Assembly: GCA_910584975.1 (NCBI GenBank)
Contig: CAJUEA010000001.1
Span: forward strand, 62,001-126,000
DNA: 64,000 nucleotides
Direction: 5' to 3'
Origin: an uncultured Christensenella sp.
GTDB lineage: Bacteria; Bacillota; Clostridia; Christensenellales; UBA3700
The notes under the pieces are model-generated. The model worked only from the letters and a program-made list of their open reading frames with translations. It searched no databases and was not told the origin of the DNA. Shown piece after piece: positions 24,315-33,005 of the stretch. The translations under genes and the position numbers were made by a program. Within the stretch, counting starts at the first letter, position 1; the number at the start of each line of letters is the position of its first letter.

Positions 24315-24480
24315 GATATAAAATAAATAATATTATCTGAAAATTTCGCAAAGAACCCGAAGGGTATTTTGCAGTAGCTGAAGATAATTCAAACTGGAAA
24401 TACTTGCACTTAGCAAGCTCATTGCATTAGCAATATGAAGTTTTAATATAATTATTATATATCTTTATTTATAAGTTAAA
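24315..24480 (+). ncRNA. Structured 5' leader of unknown class
   Basis: The leader can form an outer stem ATTATCT (24332-24338) / AGATAAT (24382-24388) enclosing a GCAAA...TTTGC arm capped by ACCC-GAA-GGGT, then hairpins CTTGC-ACTTA-GCAAG (24403-24417) and ATTGC-ATTA-GCAAT (24421-24434). A further AGC-rich hairpin lies next to the ribosome site. No intrinsic terminator is present, so any control would act on translation. I do not recognise a named riboswitch. Confidence 0.45.
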
Positions 24481-24518
24481 AATCTTTCTTTAGCAAAAAG
24501 CTAAAAGGTAGGTGTAAT

Positions 24519-27500
24519 ATGAAATACATAGTTATTCTTGGTGATGGTATGGCTGATTTGCCTTATGACGGACTGGGTGGAAAAACTCCGCTTGAGGCTG
24601 CAAACAAGCCTAATATTGATAACCTTGCACAACAAGGTGTTTGTGGAATGTGCAAAACTGTTCCTGATGGCATTAAGCCGGGCAGTGATGTTGCCAATCT
24701 TTCAGTCATGGGATACTCTCCTTTAAAATATTATAGTGGAAGATCTCCTCTTGAGGCACTTAGCATTGGTGTGGATATGGCAGAGGATGATTTGGCTGTA
24801 AGGTGCAATCTTGTTACTCTGTCTAGCGAGGATAATTTTGCTGATAGAAGTATGGTCGATTACAGCGCAGGAGAGATTTCAACTGAGGAGGCTGCTCAAC
24901 TTATTGAGGCTGTTGAGGCTGCTTTGGGCAATGATATATTCACTTTTTATAGTGGTGTAAGTTACAGGCATTGTTTGATTATGCACCACGGTGTGCGTGG
25001 TACAGAGTACACTCCACCTCACGATATTAGTGGCAAGGTTGTTGGGGATTATTTGCCAAAGGGCATTTATGGTGACCAAATGCTTGATCTTATGGTTAAG
25101 TCTTACGATGTTTTGAAAGAACATCCTATCAATTTAAAAAGAATTGAGGAAGGAAAAAATCCAGCAAACAGCATTTGGCTTTGGGGCGAGGGCAGCAGAC
25201 CTTCTCTTCCTGACTTTGCAAAAACAAGGGGGCTTAAAGGTGCTGTGATTTCTGCTGTAGATTTGCTTAAAGGCATTGGCATTGCAGGTGGCATGGATAT
25301 TATTGAAGTTGAGGGGGCAACAGGAACCGTTAAAACAAATTTCAGTGGCAAGGCAGAGGCTTGTGTGAAAGCTATTCGCGATGGTTATGACTATGTTTAT
25401 TTGCATATGGAGGCGCCTGACGAGTGTGGTCACCAAGGCGATAGTGAAGGTAAAGTTAAGTCCATTGAACTTATTGACGAAAAGGTTGTTGCATACATTT
25501 TGAAAGAGCTTGAGGGAGAGGATATCAGAATTTTGATTTGTCCTGACCATCCAACTCCATTGATTACAAAAACTCACAGCAGTGAGCCAATTCCTTTTGT
25601 TATTTATGACAGCACTTGTATTAATGAGGGTATTTCTGCATATACTGAAAATGAGTGCAAAAAGACAAATTTGTTTTTGAACTCTGGTGATGAGTTGGTG
25701 AATTTGTTTTTGCAAAGTGATGAGGTGAATGAAATGAAAGACGAGCAAAATATACTTGAGGACAATCAAGATATAGCCGTTGTAGGGGGCAATGCAGATT
25801 TGGATAGCGAGCAAGTTTTGGATGATGCAGAGCTTTCTTCAAGCGATGTTGAGCAAGAGCAAATTGCTGAGGAAAATCAAATTCAAGATGTTTCTGAAAT
25901 TGAGGAAAGTGCTTCTCAAGATGAAGATGTTGAGAATATAAAAGAAAATCAAAATGAAAATACTACAGACTATGATGATGAGGCTGTGCAAGCAAAATCT
26001 GGCAATATGATTATTGTGGCAGAAGGTCAAGAGGATGAGGAAAACCCTTCAAAAATCGACCCTAATGAGCAAAAAGAAGAGAACGACGGTGGAGATGATG
26101 ACAACAATCCTCCAAAAGGCAAAAAAGGAAAGAAAGACGATAAACAAGGAAAAATGTCGCCTAAAAAGAAAAAAATTGTTACTATTCTTATTGCAATAGC
26201 AGTTGTTGCAGTTGTTGCTTTGGTGGCAATATTAACACCTATTTTGGTTATCAATGCTCCAAAAATTTTAATCAGTGAGGCAGAGGACTTTATTAAAAAA
26301 CCTGTAAAGGACAAAAAAGAATTGTACTATTTGCAAAAAGATGTTACTGTTGACGGAAACTTGACACTTGGCTTGAATGTGGATTTGAACAAAAAAACTC
26401 TTACCGTAAATGGTGTGCTTACATTGGAGGCTCCTAAGGGTGGCGAGATGACTTTGGGTGTTAAATCTGGTGACCAATATAAAATTGGTGGAAAGATTAA
26501 GGCTCAAACACTTGTTATCAAAAACGCAGAAAAAGTGACAATTTATACAAATGTGGTGTCACTAGAGGTTGAGTTTGATCATGTTGGTCAGGCAAATGTT
26601 ATTGGTAGTTTGCAAGCGAACAAAAGATTTGATGTAAAAAGCAGTAAAGTTGTTTTTGACGAGCTTGCTTTTAGTGACAACAGCGATACAGGCGAAAGTG
26701 ACTGGAAAATTGAAACAATGAATGCTGTAAATTCAGATATTGAATTCAACAAAGCAGTAAACATTAATTTGAATTTGCAAAACACAAAAGTTCGTGCAAA
26801 CAGCGATATTAAAAATGCAATTTTGGATAACACTTCTGAAATAAGACTTTTTGGTGCTGTTTACAATGATATGAACAGTAAAGAGCTTGGAAGTATCACA
26901 GGTGGTAAGCTTGTTTATGTAAGTGGCAAAGAGGCTTTTGCGTTGATTGATAGTGCTGCTGTTGTGTGGATTGATAGAAATGCAAGTGGCATTATTAAAA
27001 ATCCGGGAGAACTTAATTATATTGACTTCCTTGAAAGACCACAATTTGCTGTTATTGAAAGGGAAGGTTCTTCTGCACAACTAGAGCTTTCTTCCGTGGA
27101 TGCTTTGGCAACAAAAGTTTTGGTTACAATTGACAACGCTCCAGATGAAGGTGTTATTGTGTTTGATATAAAAAATGATAATATATCTAAAGATGATGGC
27201 TTTGTGTTTAATCTTGGAGATAAGTTGAATTCTGTTGGCACCCACACAATAAAAATTGTATTAAGATCTGACGAGCCAGAATTTATAAAAGATAGCGACC
27301 CTTATTTCACAGAGCATACACACTATATCACTTTGGATAAAGTGGGTGGTGCAAAAGTTGTGCCAACAGGAGACAAATATGTGTTGCAATTTACTGCTGT
27401 TGATTTTGCAGAGACTTATGAGGTTGTCTTTGACGGAGTAATGGTTGTGTTGAAAAACGATGGCAAAAAAGGTGGCGAATCAATTGAATATATTTTGAGT

Positions 27501-27887
27501 GAGGACGAAAACTTTAAGCCTCTTTTGGCAGTTCCGGGCAATCACTCAATCACAATTGTTGCAAAAAGCAGTGTGGAGGGTATCAACTCCAGTGAAAAAG
27601 CTTATGCAAAATTTGATGCAATAAAAGGCAATCTTTCAGCTCCAGAAGTGGAAGTTAAGTTTGAGGGTGGCAACTGGGTAATCAGTTGGAAAAATGTGGA
27701 AAATGCTGCAAGATATACACTAGTATTTAAAGGTACCGACAAGGCAGATTATACTATAAGCACAAATTCAAATCAAGTTGTCATTTCTGCAAGTGAGCTT
27801 GACGGATATGAGTCTGTTGAGGTAACTGCTATTGGTGGAAAGTATTACAACGATAGTGCTGTTGAAACTAAGCCATTGAGTGCATAA
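24519..27887 (+). CDS. ApgM/homoserine-kinase-type enzyme fused to membrane-anchored extracellular region
   Basis: A 1122-residue open frame. Residues 1-402 are a full-length alkaline-phosphatase-superfamily enzyme of the cofactor-independent phosphoglycerate mutase ApgM type (GDGMADLPYD, GSDVANLSVMGYSP, GHQGDSEGK, CPDHPTPLITKTHS). A close bacterial subfamily is annotated as proposed homoserine kinase, so the substrate is open. Residues 406-545 are an acidic linker, then a KKGKKDDKQGK-type basic patch, a membrane helix at about 553-580 (IVTILIAIAVVAVVALVAILTPILVI) and about 540 residues probably outside the cell with repeat or Ig-like strands. An internal ATG (25734, Met 406) preceded by GAGGTG suggests the rear half can be made separately. 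Confidence 0.82.
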   Translation: MKYIVILGDGMADLPYDGLGGKTPLEAANKPNIDNLAQQGVCGMCKTVPDGIKPGSDVANLSVMGYSPLKYYSGRSPLEALSIGVDMAEDDLAVRCNLVTLSSEDNFADRSMVDYSAGEISTEEAAQLIEAVEAALGNDIFTFYSGVSYRHCLIMHHGVRGTEYTPPHDISGKVVGDYLPKGIYGDQMLDLMVKSYDVLKEHPINLKRIEEGKNPANSIWLWGEGSRPSLPDFAKTRGLKGAVISAVDLLKGIGIAGGMDIIEVEGATGTVKTNFSGKAEACVKAIRDGYDYVYLHMEAPDECGHQGDSEGKVKSIELIDEKVVAYILKELEGEDIRILICPDHPTPLITKTHSSEPIPFVIYDSTCINEGISAYTENECKKTNLFLNSGDELVNLFLQSDEVNEMKDEQNILEDNQDIAVVGGNADLDSEQVLDDAELSSSDVEQEQIAEENQIQDVSEIEESASQDEDVENIKENQNENTTDYDDEAVQAKSGNMIIVAEGQEDEENPSKIDPNEQKEENDGGDDDNNPPKGKKGKKDDKQGKMSPKKKKIVTILIAIAVVAVVALVAILTPILVINAPKILISEAEDFIKKPVKDKKELYYLQKDVTVDGNLTLGLNVDLNKKTLTVNGVLTLEAPKGGEMTLGVKSGDQYKIGGKIKAQTLVIKNAEKVTIYTNVVSLEVEFDHVGQANVIGSLQANKRFDVKSSKVVFDELAFSDNSDTGESDWKIETMNAVNSDIEFNKAVNINLNLQNTKVRANSDIKNAILDNTSEIRLFGAVYNDMNSKELGSITGGKLVYVSGKEAFALIDSAAVVWIDRNASGIIKNPGELNYIDFLERPQFAVIEREGSSAQLELSSVDALATKVLVTIDNAPDEGVIVFDIKNDNISKDDGFVFNLGDKLNSVGTHTIKIVLRSDEPEFIKDSDPYFTEHTHYITLDKVGGAKVVPTGDKYVLQFTAVDFAETYEVVFDGVMVVLKNDGKKGGESIEYILSEDENFKPLLAVPGNHSITIVAKSSVEGINSSEKAYAKFDAIKGNLSAPEVEVKFEGGNWVISWKNVENAARYTLVFKGTDKADYTISTNSNQVVISASELDGYESVEVTAIGGKYYNDSAVETKPLSA
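25723..25736 (+). promoter_or_regulatory. Internal ribosome site and start codon within fusion gene
   Basis: AGGTG (25723-25727) lies six bases before ATG 25734, in frame, exactly where the enzyme domain ends. It could give a separate membrane protein of 717 residues. Confidence 0.5.
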
Positions 27888-27963
27888 TTGACTTGGCGTG
27901 TTGTGTGAAAAAGCAAGTTTTTGTTTGCAAATTGTTGCTTTTGGCGTTTGTAACAAAAAGTTA

Positions 27964-27992
27964 TTGACAAGAATATGCTATTATGATATAAT
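27964..27992 (+). promoter_or_regulatory. Promoter of the cysE T-box transcript
   Basis: TTGACA (27964-27969), 17 bases and TATAAT (27987-27992): exact sigma-A consensus, start near 27999. Confidence 0.92.
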
Positions 27993-27998
27993 TCAATT

Positions 27999-28242
27999 AC
28001 AGCTTAATATGGCGTTTGTGGCTTGCCACATATGTGCCAAAAGAGTAGTTTGAATATAGGTTACAGAGAATGTGGGTCATCGGGTGCAAGCCTACTAACA
28101 CTAATTTGAATGAAGTGCATTGGCATAAGTCAGCGAAGGAAATGTCGCTCGGGGCATCGTTATCTGCATATGAGAGCAACTTTTTGTTGTTAAATTAAAG
28201 TGGAATCACGGTATAGCGTCTTTATGTTATGCCGTGTTTTTT
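27999..28242 (+). promoter_or_regulatory. Cysteine T-box leader with terminator
   Basis: A T-box riboswitch that reads uncharged tRNA-Cys. Stem I carries the distal AGAGAATG / GGGTGCAAGCC elements (about 28072-28092) and a TGC cysteine specifier at 28116-28118. The T-box proper is AAAGTGGAATCACGG (28197-28211). Its TGGA bulge would pair with a tRNA ending UCCA, matching tRNA-Cys, whose discriminator base is U. The terminator stem CACGGTATA / TATGCCGTG (28207-28236) ends in TTTTTT. It controls cysE, 140 bases downstream, and possibly cysS. Confidence 0.92.
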
Positions 28243-28384
28243 GTTCAATGTTTTAGTAAAATAAAAGTCAAATTTATTGTTTTGCAGTTTACTAAAAACA
28301 ACAAACAATTAGGCAAAACAAATAATGAGATAGAACAAGCAATTAAGCAAATTGATTTTATCGAATAAAAAAATTGAGGTTATT

Positions 28385-29143
28385 ATGAAACAATTTAAGG
28401 CAGATTTGCAAGCGGTTATGGATAGAGATCCTGCCGCAACCAGTAAAATTATCGTTTTTTTGACCTATGGTGGTTTTAGGGCTATCCGTAGGCATAGGCG
28501 TGCCAACTGGTTTTACAGACACAATATAAAATGGCTTGCAGAGCTTATTTCTGCAAAAACAAGACGATTGACAGGTGTGGATATTCATCCTGCTGCAAAG
28601 ATAGGTCAAGGGGTGTTCATTGATCACGGCGTGGGCGTGGTTATTGGCGAAACTTGCGAAATCGGCGACAATGTTACCATTTATCAAGGGGTTACGCTTG
28701 GTGGTACGGGCAAAGATGTGGGAAAAAGACATCCAACAATTGCAAACAACTGCATGATAAGCAGTGGTGCAAAAGTGCTAGGACCAATCACTATCGGCGA
28801 GTATAGCAAGATTGGTGCTGGTTCGGTTGTGCTAAAAGATGTGCCTTCTCACAGCACTGTGGTTGGTGTTCCTGGCAGAATTGTAAAACGCCACGAAACA
28901 AAAATTGACCTTAACCAAAATGTGCCTGACCCAGTTTTGCAAGAGTTTGCAAGACTATGCAAAAGGCTTGCTGTTTTGGAAGAAAAATTAGGCGTTGAAT
29001 CTTGCAAATATTCTATTGCCAACACAGATGTTATTGAGGACGAGGCTTATTTGCAAATGCTTGTGGAAAAACGAGAGGCAAGCAAACAGAACAAAGCAAC
29101 TGCTGAAAACAAACAAGTCAAAGAGGATAAAAAAGACAATTAA
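28385..29143 (+). CDS. cysE: Serine O-acetyltransferase
   Basis: A 252-residue enzyme making O-acetylserine from serine and acetyl-CoA, the committed step of cysteine synthesis. The left-handed hexapeptide-repeat domain is clear (DIHPAAKIGQG, FIDHGVGVVIGETCEIGDNV, GVTLGGTGKDVGKRHPTI, KIGAGSVVLKDVP), including the catalytic DH pair. The N-terminal helical part is short, as in the Bacillota form. Residues after about 195 are a charged Lys/Glu tail. Start taken at ATG 28385 with GAGG upstream, in preference to an in-frame start at 28352. Expression depends on the cysteine T-box. Confidence 0.94.
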   Translation: MKQFKADLQAVMDRDPAATSKIIVFLTYGGFRAIRRHRRANWFYRHNIKWLAELISAKTRRLTGVDIHPAAKIGQGVFIDHGVGVVIGETCEIGDNVTIYQGVTLGGTGKDVGKRHPTIANNCMISSGAKVLGPITIGEYSKIGAGSVVLKDVPSHSTVVGVPGRIVKRHETKIDLNQNVPDPVLQEFARLCKRLAVLEEKLGVESCKYSIANTDVIEDEAYLQMLVEKREASKQNKATAENKQVKEDKKDN

Positions 29144-29163
29144 TTTGTTGTAATTTTGAACAA

Positions 29164-29179
29164 TAGTATCGATTTTTGA
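29164..29179 (+). repeat. Dispersed motif TAGTATCGATTTTTGA
   Basis: Exact 16-base match to the copy at 43034-43049; lies 21 bases after the cysE stop. Confidence 0.75.
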
Positions 29180-29230
29180 TGGTTTTTTGATTGTGTTAAC
29201 GCCCTTGTTTGGGATAACAAGAAGCATAGT

Positions 29231-29311
29231 GTGAGATTTCCGGTTGTGATGCATTTTGCTTAGAATGATAATGTTCCTGTTCTGTCATCCTGAGCGTAGT
29301 TGAAGGATAGC
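29231..29311. repeat. Interspersed repeat copy between cysE and cysS
   Basis: GAGATTTCCGG at 29232 and GTCATCCTGAGCGTAGTTG at 29284 are right and left arms of the TCATTCTGAGCG family. Confidence 0.75.
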
Positions 29312-29388
29312 AAACATTGATAGTGAATTAAGATATTGATAAAAGCAATAATAAAATAATGAAAAGTGAAAATATAAAGAGGTGTGAA

Positions 29389-30780
29389 ATGTTGAGAGTT
29401 TACAACACATTAACAAGAAAAAAAGAGGATTTCAATGAACTTAACAAGGGAGAAATTACAATGTACTCTTGTGGTCCTACTGTGTATAACTATGCACATA
29501 TTGGAAATTTGAGGACATATGTTTTTATGGATTTGTTGAGGAGGGTGCTTTCATATGACGGCTACAAGTTGAAAGGCGTTATGAACATCACTGATGTTGG
29601 ACATTTGACAAGTGACGGCGATGAAGGCGAGGATAAAATGGATAAGCGTGCAAAGGAAACTGGCAAGACTCCAAAGGAGATTGCAGATTTTTACACAAAT
29701 ATCTTTATGACCGACCTTGCAAAACTTAACATTGGCTTGCCAGAGATTATTGCAAAAGCTACAGAGCATATTGACGATATGATTGACTATGTTCAAAGAC
29801 TTGTTGCTGCAGGCTATGCATATGAGACAAGCGACGGCGTTTATTTTGATATCAGCAAATTTCCAAAATATGGCGAATTGTCAAGACTTAATCTTGATGA
29901 GCAAATTGCAGGTGCAAGGGTTGAGGTAAACTCTGAAAAACGCAATCCACAAGATTTTGCAGTTTGGAAAAAAGCTGACCCAAATCATATTCAACAATGG
30001 CAAAGCCCTTGGGGAATGGGTTATCCAGGCTGGCATATTGAATGTTCTGCAATGAGCCAAAAATATCTTGGCGAGGTGTTTGATATTCATACTGGTGGTG
30101 TGGACCATATTCCTGTGCACCACGAAAACGAGATTGCTCAAAATGAGGCACTTACAGGCAAAAAGTCTGTTGACTATTGGATGCACGGCGAATTTATGCT
30201 TGTGGATAATGGCAAAATGAGCAAAAGTCTTGGTAACACTTATACAATTGCACAACTTGAGCAAATGGGTTACAGCCCTATGGTATTCCGTTATTTCTGC
30301 CTAAATGCGCATTACAGAAAAAAACTAAACTTTACTTTTGACGGAATGGATTCAGCAAAAGTATCTTATGAAAGATTGTGCGCAATTTTGAGAAGTCACA
30401 GCTACGGGCTTGCTTTGGTTGATGAAGGTACTTTGAAAGAATTTAAAGACGAATTTGATGCGGCAATCAATGACGATATAAATATTCCTATGGCACTAGG
30501 CGTGCTTTGGAAAATGACAAAACTACCTCTTTGCTCAGATGTTTACAAATTGGCATTGCAAATGGATAAGGTACTTGGTCTTTCTCTTGACAAGGCAGAG
30601 GAATATTTGAATAGTTTGGAGCAAGACATCCCTGAAGAAGTTGTGGCTCTTGCTGAGGAGCGCAAACAGGCTAAGCTGGACAAAAACTGGGCAAAAGCAG
30701 ATGAGCTAAGAGGTAAAATTACTGCTTTGGGCTATTCTATTTTGGATAGCAAAGAGGGATACGAGCTTAAGAAAAATTGA
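29389..30780 (+). CDS. cysS: Cysteinyl-tRNA synthetase
   Basis: A 463-residue class I synthetase charging tRNA-Cys. Zinc and substrate site SCGPTVYNYAHIGNLRTY (Cys 28, HIGH-type HIGN), WHIECSAM, the HHENE region and KMSKS as GKMSKSLGN are all present. Start taken at ATG 29389 with AGAGGTG five bases upstream; an in-frame ATG at 29359 lacks a site. With cysE it forms a cysteine supply and use cluster; co-regulation by the upstream T-box is possible but no second T-box is present. Confidence 0.96.
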   Translation: MLRVYNTLTRKKEDFNELNKGEITMYSCGPTVYNYAHIGNLRTYVFMDLLRRVLSYDGYKLKGVMNITDVGHLTSDGDEGEDKMDKRAKETGKTPKEIADFYTNIFMTDLAKLNIGLPEIIAKATEHIDDMIDYVQRLVAAGYAYETSDGVYFDISKFPKYGELSRLNLDEQIAGARVEVNSEKRNPQDFAVWKKADPNHIQQWQSPWGMGYPGWHIECSAMSQKYLGEVFDIHTGGVDHIPVHHENEIAQNEALTGKKSVDYWMHGEFMLVDNGKMSKSLGNTYTIAQLEQMGYSPMVFRYFCLNAHYRKKLNFTFDGMDSAKVSYERLCAILRSHSYGLALVDEGTLKEFKDEFDAAINDDINIPMALGVLWKMTKLPLCSDVYKLALQMDKVLGLSLDKAEEYLNSLEQDIPEEVVALAEERKQAKLDKNWAKADELRGKITALGYSILDSKEGYELKKN

Positions 30781-30819
30781 TATTGCAGTAGGAACTAACA
30801 ATTTTTTTAATGATAAATT

Positions 30820-30851
30820 GGCACTAAATTTGATTTTAGTGCCGATTTTTT
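30820..30851 (+). terminator. Terminator of cysS
   Basis: Stem GGCACTAAA / TTTAGTGCC with a six-base loop, followed by GATTTTTT. Confidence 0.9.
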
Positions 30852-30956
30852 AATGTTTTTTTAGTTTATTTTGCAATTTTAGCGTCCTAAAAACAGCAAT
30901 ATTTGAAAAAACAAAATGTTATTTAAAATTAAAAGTTGATTGTTGCTAATCAATAA

Positions 30957-31505
30957 TTAAAATCTGCAATACATCCCTATTGAGGTTAGTATGTAGCTTG
31001 CAGTCCATTCATTTTGAATCATTTTTTTGCTGTAAGCACACATATTTTTTGCTTTGTTCAGCATTAGCAAAAGATGTTTTTGCATTGTTATAATTTGTTT
31101 TAGCAATCTGCAATAATCTTCCTCGTGGCTTAAAATAGGGGCGTAACTGATTTTGTTATCCGTGGCAGAATAATAACACTTCAAGGCAAGATTGGAATTT
31201 GTCTTTTTCAGTTTGATTATGTCTGCAATGTCGTCTTTTACATGGTGTGGTGCTGTGGTAAAAAGTTGCCTTAAAGCCATAATCAAGTCTTGCTCTGCAA
31301 AATAAATTCTTTCAAAAAGTTTAGTTTGCCTTGGGTCAGTTCCACACTTAGGACTTTTGCATAAGCTGACAGGATGATGTTGTGGTGGCGAAACAGCTCT
31401 TTGGCAGTTTTTGCACAACAATCCTTTTCGTCTTTGCAGTTCGTTATATTCTTTATTCATCAAATTAATTTGCTCGTCTGATGGCATAATTTCAAATTCG
31501 TTCAT
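30957..31505 (-). CDS. Hypothetical protein with Cys-rich N-terminal part
   Basis: A 182-residue basic soluble protein. Cys pairs at about residues 31-58 (LCKNCQRA, then SLCKSPKCG) may form a zinc ribbon. The rest is helical with scattered Cys and His and no known motif. GGGAGG lies about six bases before its ATG, supporting real translation. It stands alone between two plus-strand units. Function unknown. Confidence 0.7.
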   Translation of the reverse strand: MNEFEIMPSDEQINLMNKEYNELQRRKGLLCKNCQRAVSPPQHHPVSLCKSPKCGTDPRQTKLFERIYFAEQDLIMALRQLFTTAPHHVKDDIADIIKLKKTNSNLALKCYYSATDNKISYAPILSHEEDYCRLLKQIITMQKHLLLMLNKAKNMCAYSKKMIQNEWTASYILTSIGMYCRF

Positions 31506-31656
31506 AATTCCTCCCTAGGGTATAGTTTATGCGCCACTCCACTCACATTATTACATCAAATTTATTATGCACATTGATATTTTTAGTTTTTCAGAATTTA
31601 TTTATTAAAGTATAGTTTAAGTATATAATTTTTTAAATTTTTAAACAAATTGTGTA

Positions 31657-31685
31657 TTGACACATATGGTAAATTATGGTAGTAT
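31657..31685 (+). promoter_or_regulatory. Promoter of the duplicated lipoprotein
   Basis: TTGACA (31657-31662), 17 bases and TAGTAT (31680-31685), 26 bases before the TTG start. It lies just outside the duplicated unit, so only the first copy has it. Confidence 0.65.
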
Positions 31686-31710
31686 AAAATTAAGAGAGGG
31701 GGTGAAAGAA

Positions 31711-32199
31711 TTGAAAAAGTTTTTAGCAAAATTTATGGCATTTGCACTGGCGACAACACTCTTATGTGGAATAAGCTTGTTGTTTATTGGCTGTGATAAA
31801 GAACCTAAGTACGAGATAAAACTTTTTGATGACGAATGGAATGAACTTGAAAAAAACAAAGATGGCAAGGGATATAAATGGGATGTAGTAGAATATGAAT
31901 ATGATGGAAAGACTAAAGGATTTAATGCAATAGCATATCGAAATGGAAAAGAGTTTTACAGAATGGATTACAAGACATTTGATTGGGAAAACAAGATTAT
32001 TCAGGTGCTTTATAGTACTCCAAAAATGAGTGGTTATTATGCATTAACTGACGCAGAAAAATTTCCAGTAGAAAAAGGGGAGTATTATTTGCTTTATGAA
32101 TTTTTTAGTGATCCAAGAACGGGGCCAGGTCATTATTTTGAAGGAGAAACATTTCCACGATATGGACAAGAAATAGAGATAAAATTTAAAATAATTTAA
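31711..32199 (+). CDS. Small predicted lipoprotein, copy 1
   Basis: A 162-residue product starting with TTG 31711, six to seven bases after GAGGGGGTG. The N-terminus LKKFLAKFMAFALATTLL is a signal peptide with a relaxed lipobox LLFIGC; the mature part is Lys/Glu/Tyr-rich with no recognised domain. An in-frame GTG at 31702 is too close to the ribosome site, and a TTG at 31657 lies in the promoter. The second copy downstream encodes the same protein. Confidence 0.75.
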   Translation: MKKFLAKFMAFALATTLLCGISLLFIGCDKEPKYEIKLFDDEWNELEKNKDGKGYKWDVVEYEYDGKTKGFNAIAYRNGKEFYRMDYKTFDWENKIIQVLYSTPKMSGYYALTDAEKFPVEKGEYYLLYEFFSDPRTGPGHYFEGETFPRYGQEIEIKFKII

Positions 32200-32281
32200 A
32201 AACAAAAGTAAATATGTCTGTATGAATTTAATGGTTGACTAAATAGGACAATTTCAGGAATTAAGAGAGGGGGTGAAAGAA

Positions 32282-32770
32282 TTGAAAAAGTTTTTAGCAA
32301 AATTTATGGCATTTGCACTGGCGACAACACTCTTATGTGGAATAAGCTTGTTGTTTATTGGCTGTGATAAAGAACCTAAGTACGAGATAAAACTTTTTGA
32401 TGACGAATGGAATGAACTTGAAAAAAACAAAGATGGCAAGGGATATAAATGGGATGTAGTAGAATATGAATATGATGGAAAGACTAAAGGATTTAATGCA
32501 ATAGCATATCGAAATGGAAAAGAGTTTTACAGAATGGATTACAAGACATTTGATTGGGAAAACAAGATTATTCAGGTGCTTTATAGTACTCCAAAAATGA
32601 GTGGTTATTATGCATTAACTGACGCAGAAAAATTTCCAGTAGAAAAAGGGGAGTATTATTTGCTTTATGAATTTTTTAGTGATCCAAGAACGGGGCCAGG
32701 TCATTATTTTGAAGGAGAAACATTTCCACGATATGGACAAGAAATAGAGATAAAATTTAAAATAATTTAA
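32282..32770 (+). CDS. Small predicted lipoprotein, copy 2
   Basis: Same 162-residue protein as copy 1, with the same TTG start and GAGGGGGTG site. It has no comparable promoter of its own (only a weak TTGACT at 32234) and no terminator separates the copies, so read-through from copy 1 is likely. The identity points to a very recent duplication or gene conversion. Confidence 0.75.
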   Translation: MKKFLAKFMAFALATTLLCGISLLFIGCDKEPKYEIKLFDDEWNELEKNKDGKGYKWDVVEYEYDGKTKGFNAIAYRNGKEFYRMDYKTFDWENKIIQVLYSTPKMSGYYALTDAEKFPVEKGEYYLLYEFFSDPRTGPGHYFEGETFPRYGQEIEIKFKII

Positions 32771-32852
32771 AAACAAAAGTAAATATGTCTGTATGAATTT
32801 AATGGTTGACTAAATAGGACAATTTTAGGAATTAAGAAAGGGGGTGAAAGAA

Positions 32853-32888
32853 TTGAAAAAATTTTTAGCAAATCATCTTTTTGTATAA
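32853..32888 (+). pseudogene. Stub of a third lipoprotein copy
   Basis: The ribosome site and TTG start are repeated a third time, but after LKKFLA the frame diverges and stops at TAA 32886-32888, leaving 11 codons. It is a remnant of an unequal recombination or deletion. Confidence 0.75.
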
Positions 32889-32920
32889 AATATCTTGCTT
32901 GTAATGGGCAAGATATTTTA
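32887..32920 (+). terminator. Terminator upstream of adenine deaminase
   Basis: Stem AAAATATCTTGC / GCAAGATATTTT with a loop of about nine bases; it separates the lipoprotein array from the ade unit. Confidence 0.85.
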
Positions 32921-32922
32921 TC

Positions 32923-32951
32923 TTGACTTTGGGTTGCAATAATGTTAAAAT
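32923..32951 (+). promoter_or_regulatory. Promoter of ade
   Basis: TTGACT (32923-32928), 17 bases, TAAAAT (32946-32951). No purine riboswitch is seen in the short leader. Confidence 0.8.
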
Positions 32952-33005
32952 ATTAGTAGTTATTAAAAAATTATTATTTTTTACTATAAAAGGTTGGAAT
33001 AAGGT

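Larger units (their letters stand above)
31689..32870 (+). repeat. 571-bp tandem duplication, two full copies and a stub
   Basis: ATTAAGAGAGGGGGTG at 31689, the same at 32260 and ATTAAGAAAGGGGGTG at 32831 mark units exactly 571 bases apart. The two full units look identical by eye throughout, including the 3' flank. The third keeps about 40 bases with two mismatches and then diverges. Confidence 0.95.

Noticed and set aside
31657..31710. TTG 31657 or GTG 31702 as lipoprotein start
   Set aside because: TTG 31657 is the -35 box; GTG 31702 is too close to the ribosome site. TTG 31711 is correctly spaced and begins the signal peptide.
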